Origin: Thalassotalea nanhaiensis
GTDB lineage: Bacteria; Pseudomonadota; Gammaproteobacteria; Enterobacterales; Alteromonadaceae
Assembly (NCBI RefSeq): GCF_031583575.1
Contig: NZ_CP134146.1
Coordinates: 682,001 to 746,000, forward strand
Length of the DNA: 64,000 nucleotides
Direction of reading: 5' to 3'
Both the position numbers and the translations under genes were made by a program. The stretch's first letter is position 1; each line of letters opens with the position of its first letter. Of this stretch, positions 63,947-64,000 are shown one piece after another. The notes under the pieces were generated by a model that searched no databases, was not told the DNA's origin, and saw only the letters and a list, made by a program, of their open reading frames with translations.

Positions 63947-64000
63947 TTATACCTTGTTTTTATTCACATTTGCAAGACCCATAGTGTTCATCCACTGTTG
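63947..64000 (-). CDS. Possible C-terminal end of a leftward gene cut by the window
   Basis: One minus-strand frame is open from the right edge to a TAA at 63949-63947, giving 17 residues (ending ANVNKNKV). The terminator at 63849-63870 fits this. Too short to identify. Confidence 0.25.
   Translation of the reverse strand, partial: QQWMNTMGLANVNKNKV

Overview
The window looks like a piece of chromosome from a marine, low-GC gammaproteobacterium of the Alteromonadales (Colwellia/Thalassotalea-like). This is inferred from the AT-rich base composition, the core-gene order on the right (typA, a PuuD-like membrane protein, yihY, prolyl iminopeptidase, dtd, yiiD-like), a TIGR01782-type TonB-dependent receptor and a GlyGly-CTERM-like sorting tail. 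No rRNA or tRNA gene was recognised.

Positions 1 to about 49,900 form one large polysaccharide-utilisation locus. It holds eleven type I (formylglycine) sulfatases, one of them cut by the left edge. It also encodes a GH2 beta-galactosidase, a GH50-like enzyme, a Tat-exported GH116/DUF608 enzyme, two paralogous clan GH-A enzymes of unclear family, a beta-helix protein, an esterase, a metallophosphoesterase-LamG fusion, a periplasmic RbsD/FucU-like protein, a very large surface protein, a TonB-dependent receptor, a GPH-type sugar symporter, a LacI regulator and the Leloir genes galE-galT-galK. These genes fit a sulfated galactan as substrate. Galactose is the evident end product, and no 3,6-anhydrogalactose pathway is present in the window.

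Layout of the locus: a leftward operon of four sulfatases (5033 to the left edge); a divergent GH-A/esterase pair (5177-7653); a leftward Sel1-protein/sulfatase pair (10627-7675); a leftward giant surface protein (14654-10860); leftward GH2 (18317-15090); a rightward GH-A gene and then a sulfatase/GH116/phosphoesterase/RbsD-like operon (18747-27791); a leftward sulfatase/GH50/sulfatase operon (33320-27902); leftward lacI-symporter (36028-33631); leftward receptor (39273-36340); a leftward beta-helix/three-sulfatase operon (46409-39801); rightward galETK (46654-49877).

Four intergenic sites share TAACGTTNTCC around a CG-centred LacI-type dyad. They lie in front of the giant surface protein, GH2, lacI itself and the TonB receptor, so those four units are probably one regulon. 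The surface protein is the least expected member and is a candidate glycan-capture component. A separate AT-rich dyad recurs in front of several of the other operons.

From 49,988 to 54,090 there is a DUF1800/DUF1501 pair, and from 54,324 to the right edge ordinary core genes. Intergenic repeats include a 198-bp MITE-like element (33436-33633) and a family of short hairpin repeats (10711-10809, 56206-56238, 57141-57425), in which paired-base changes between two copies preserve a stem.
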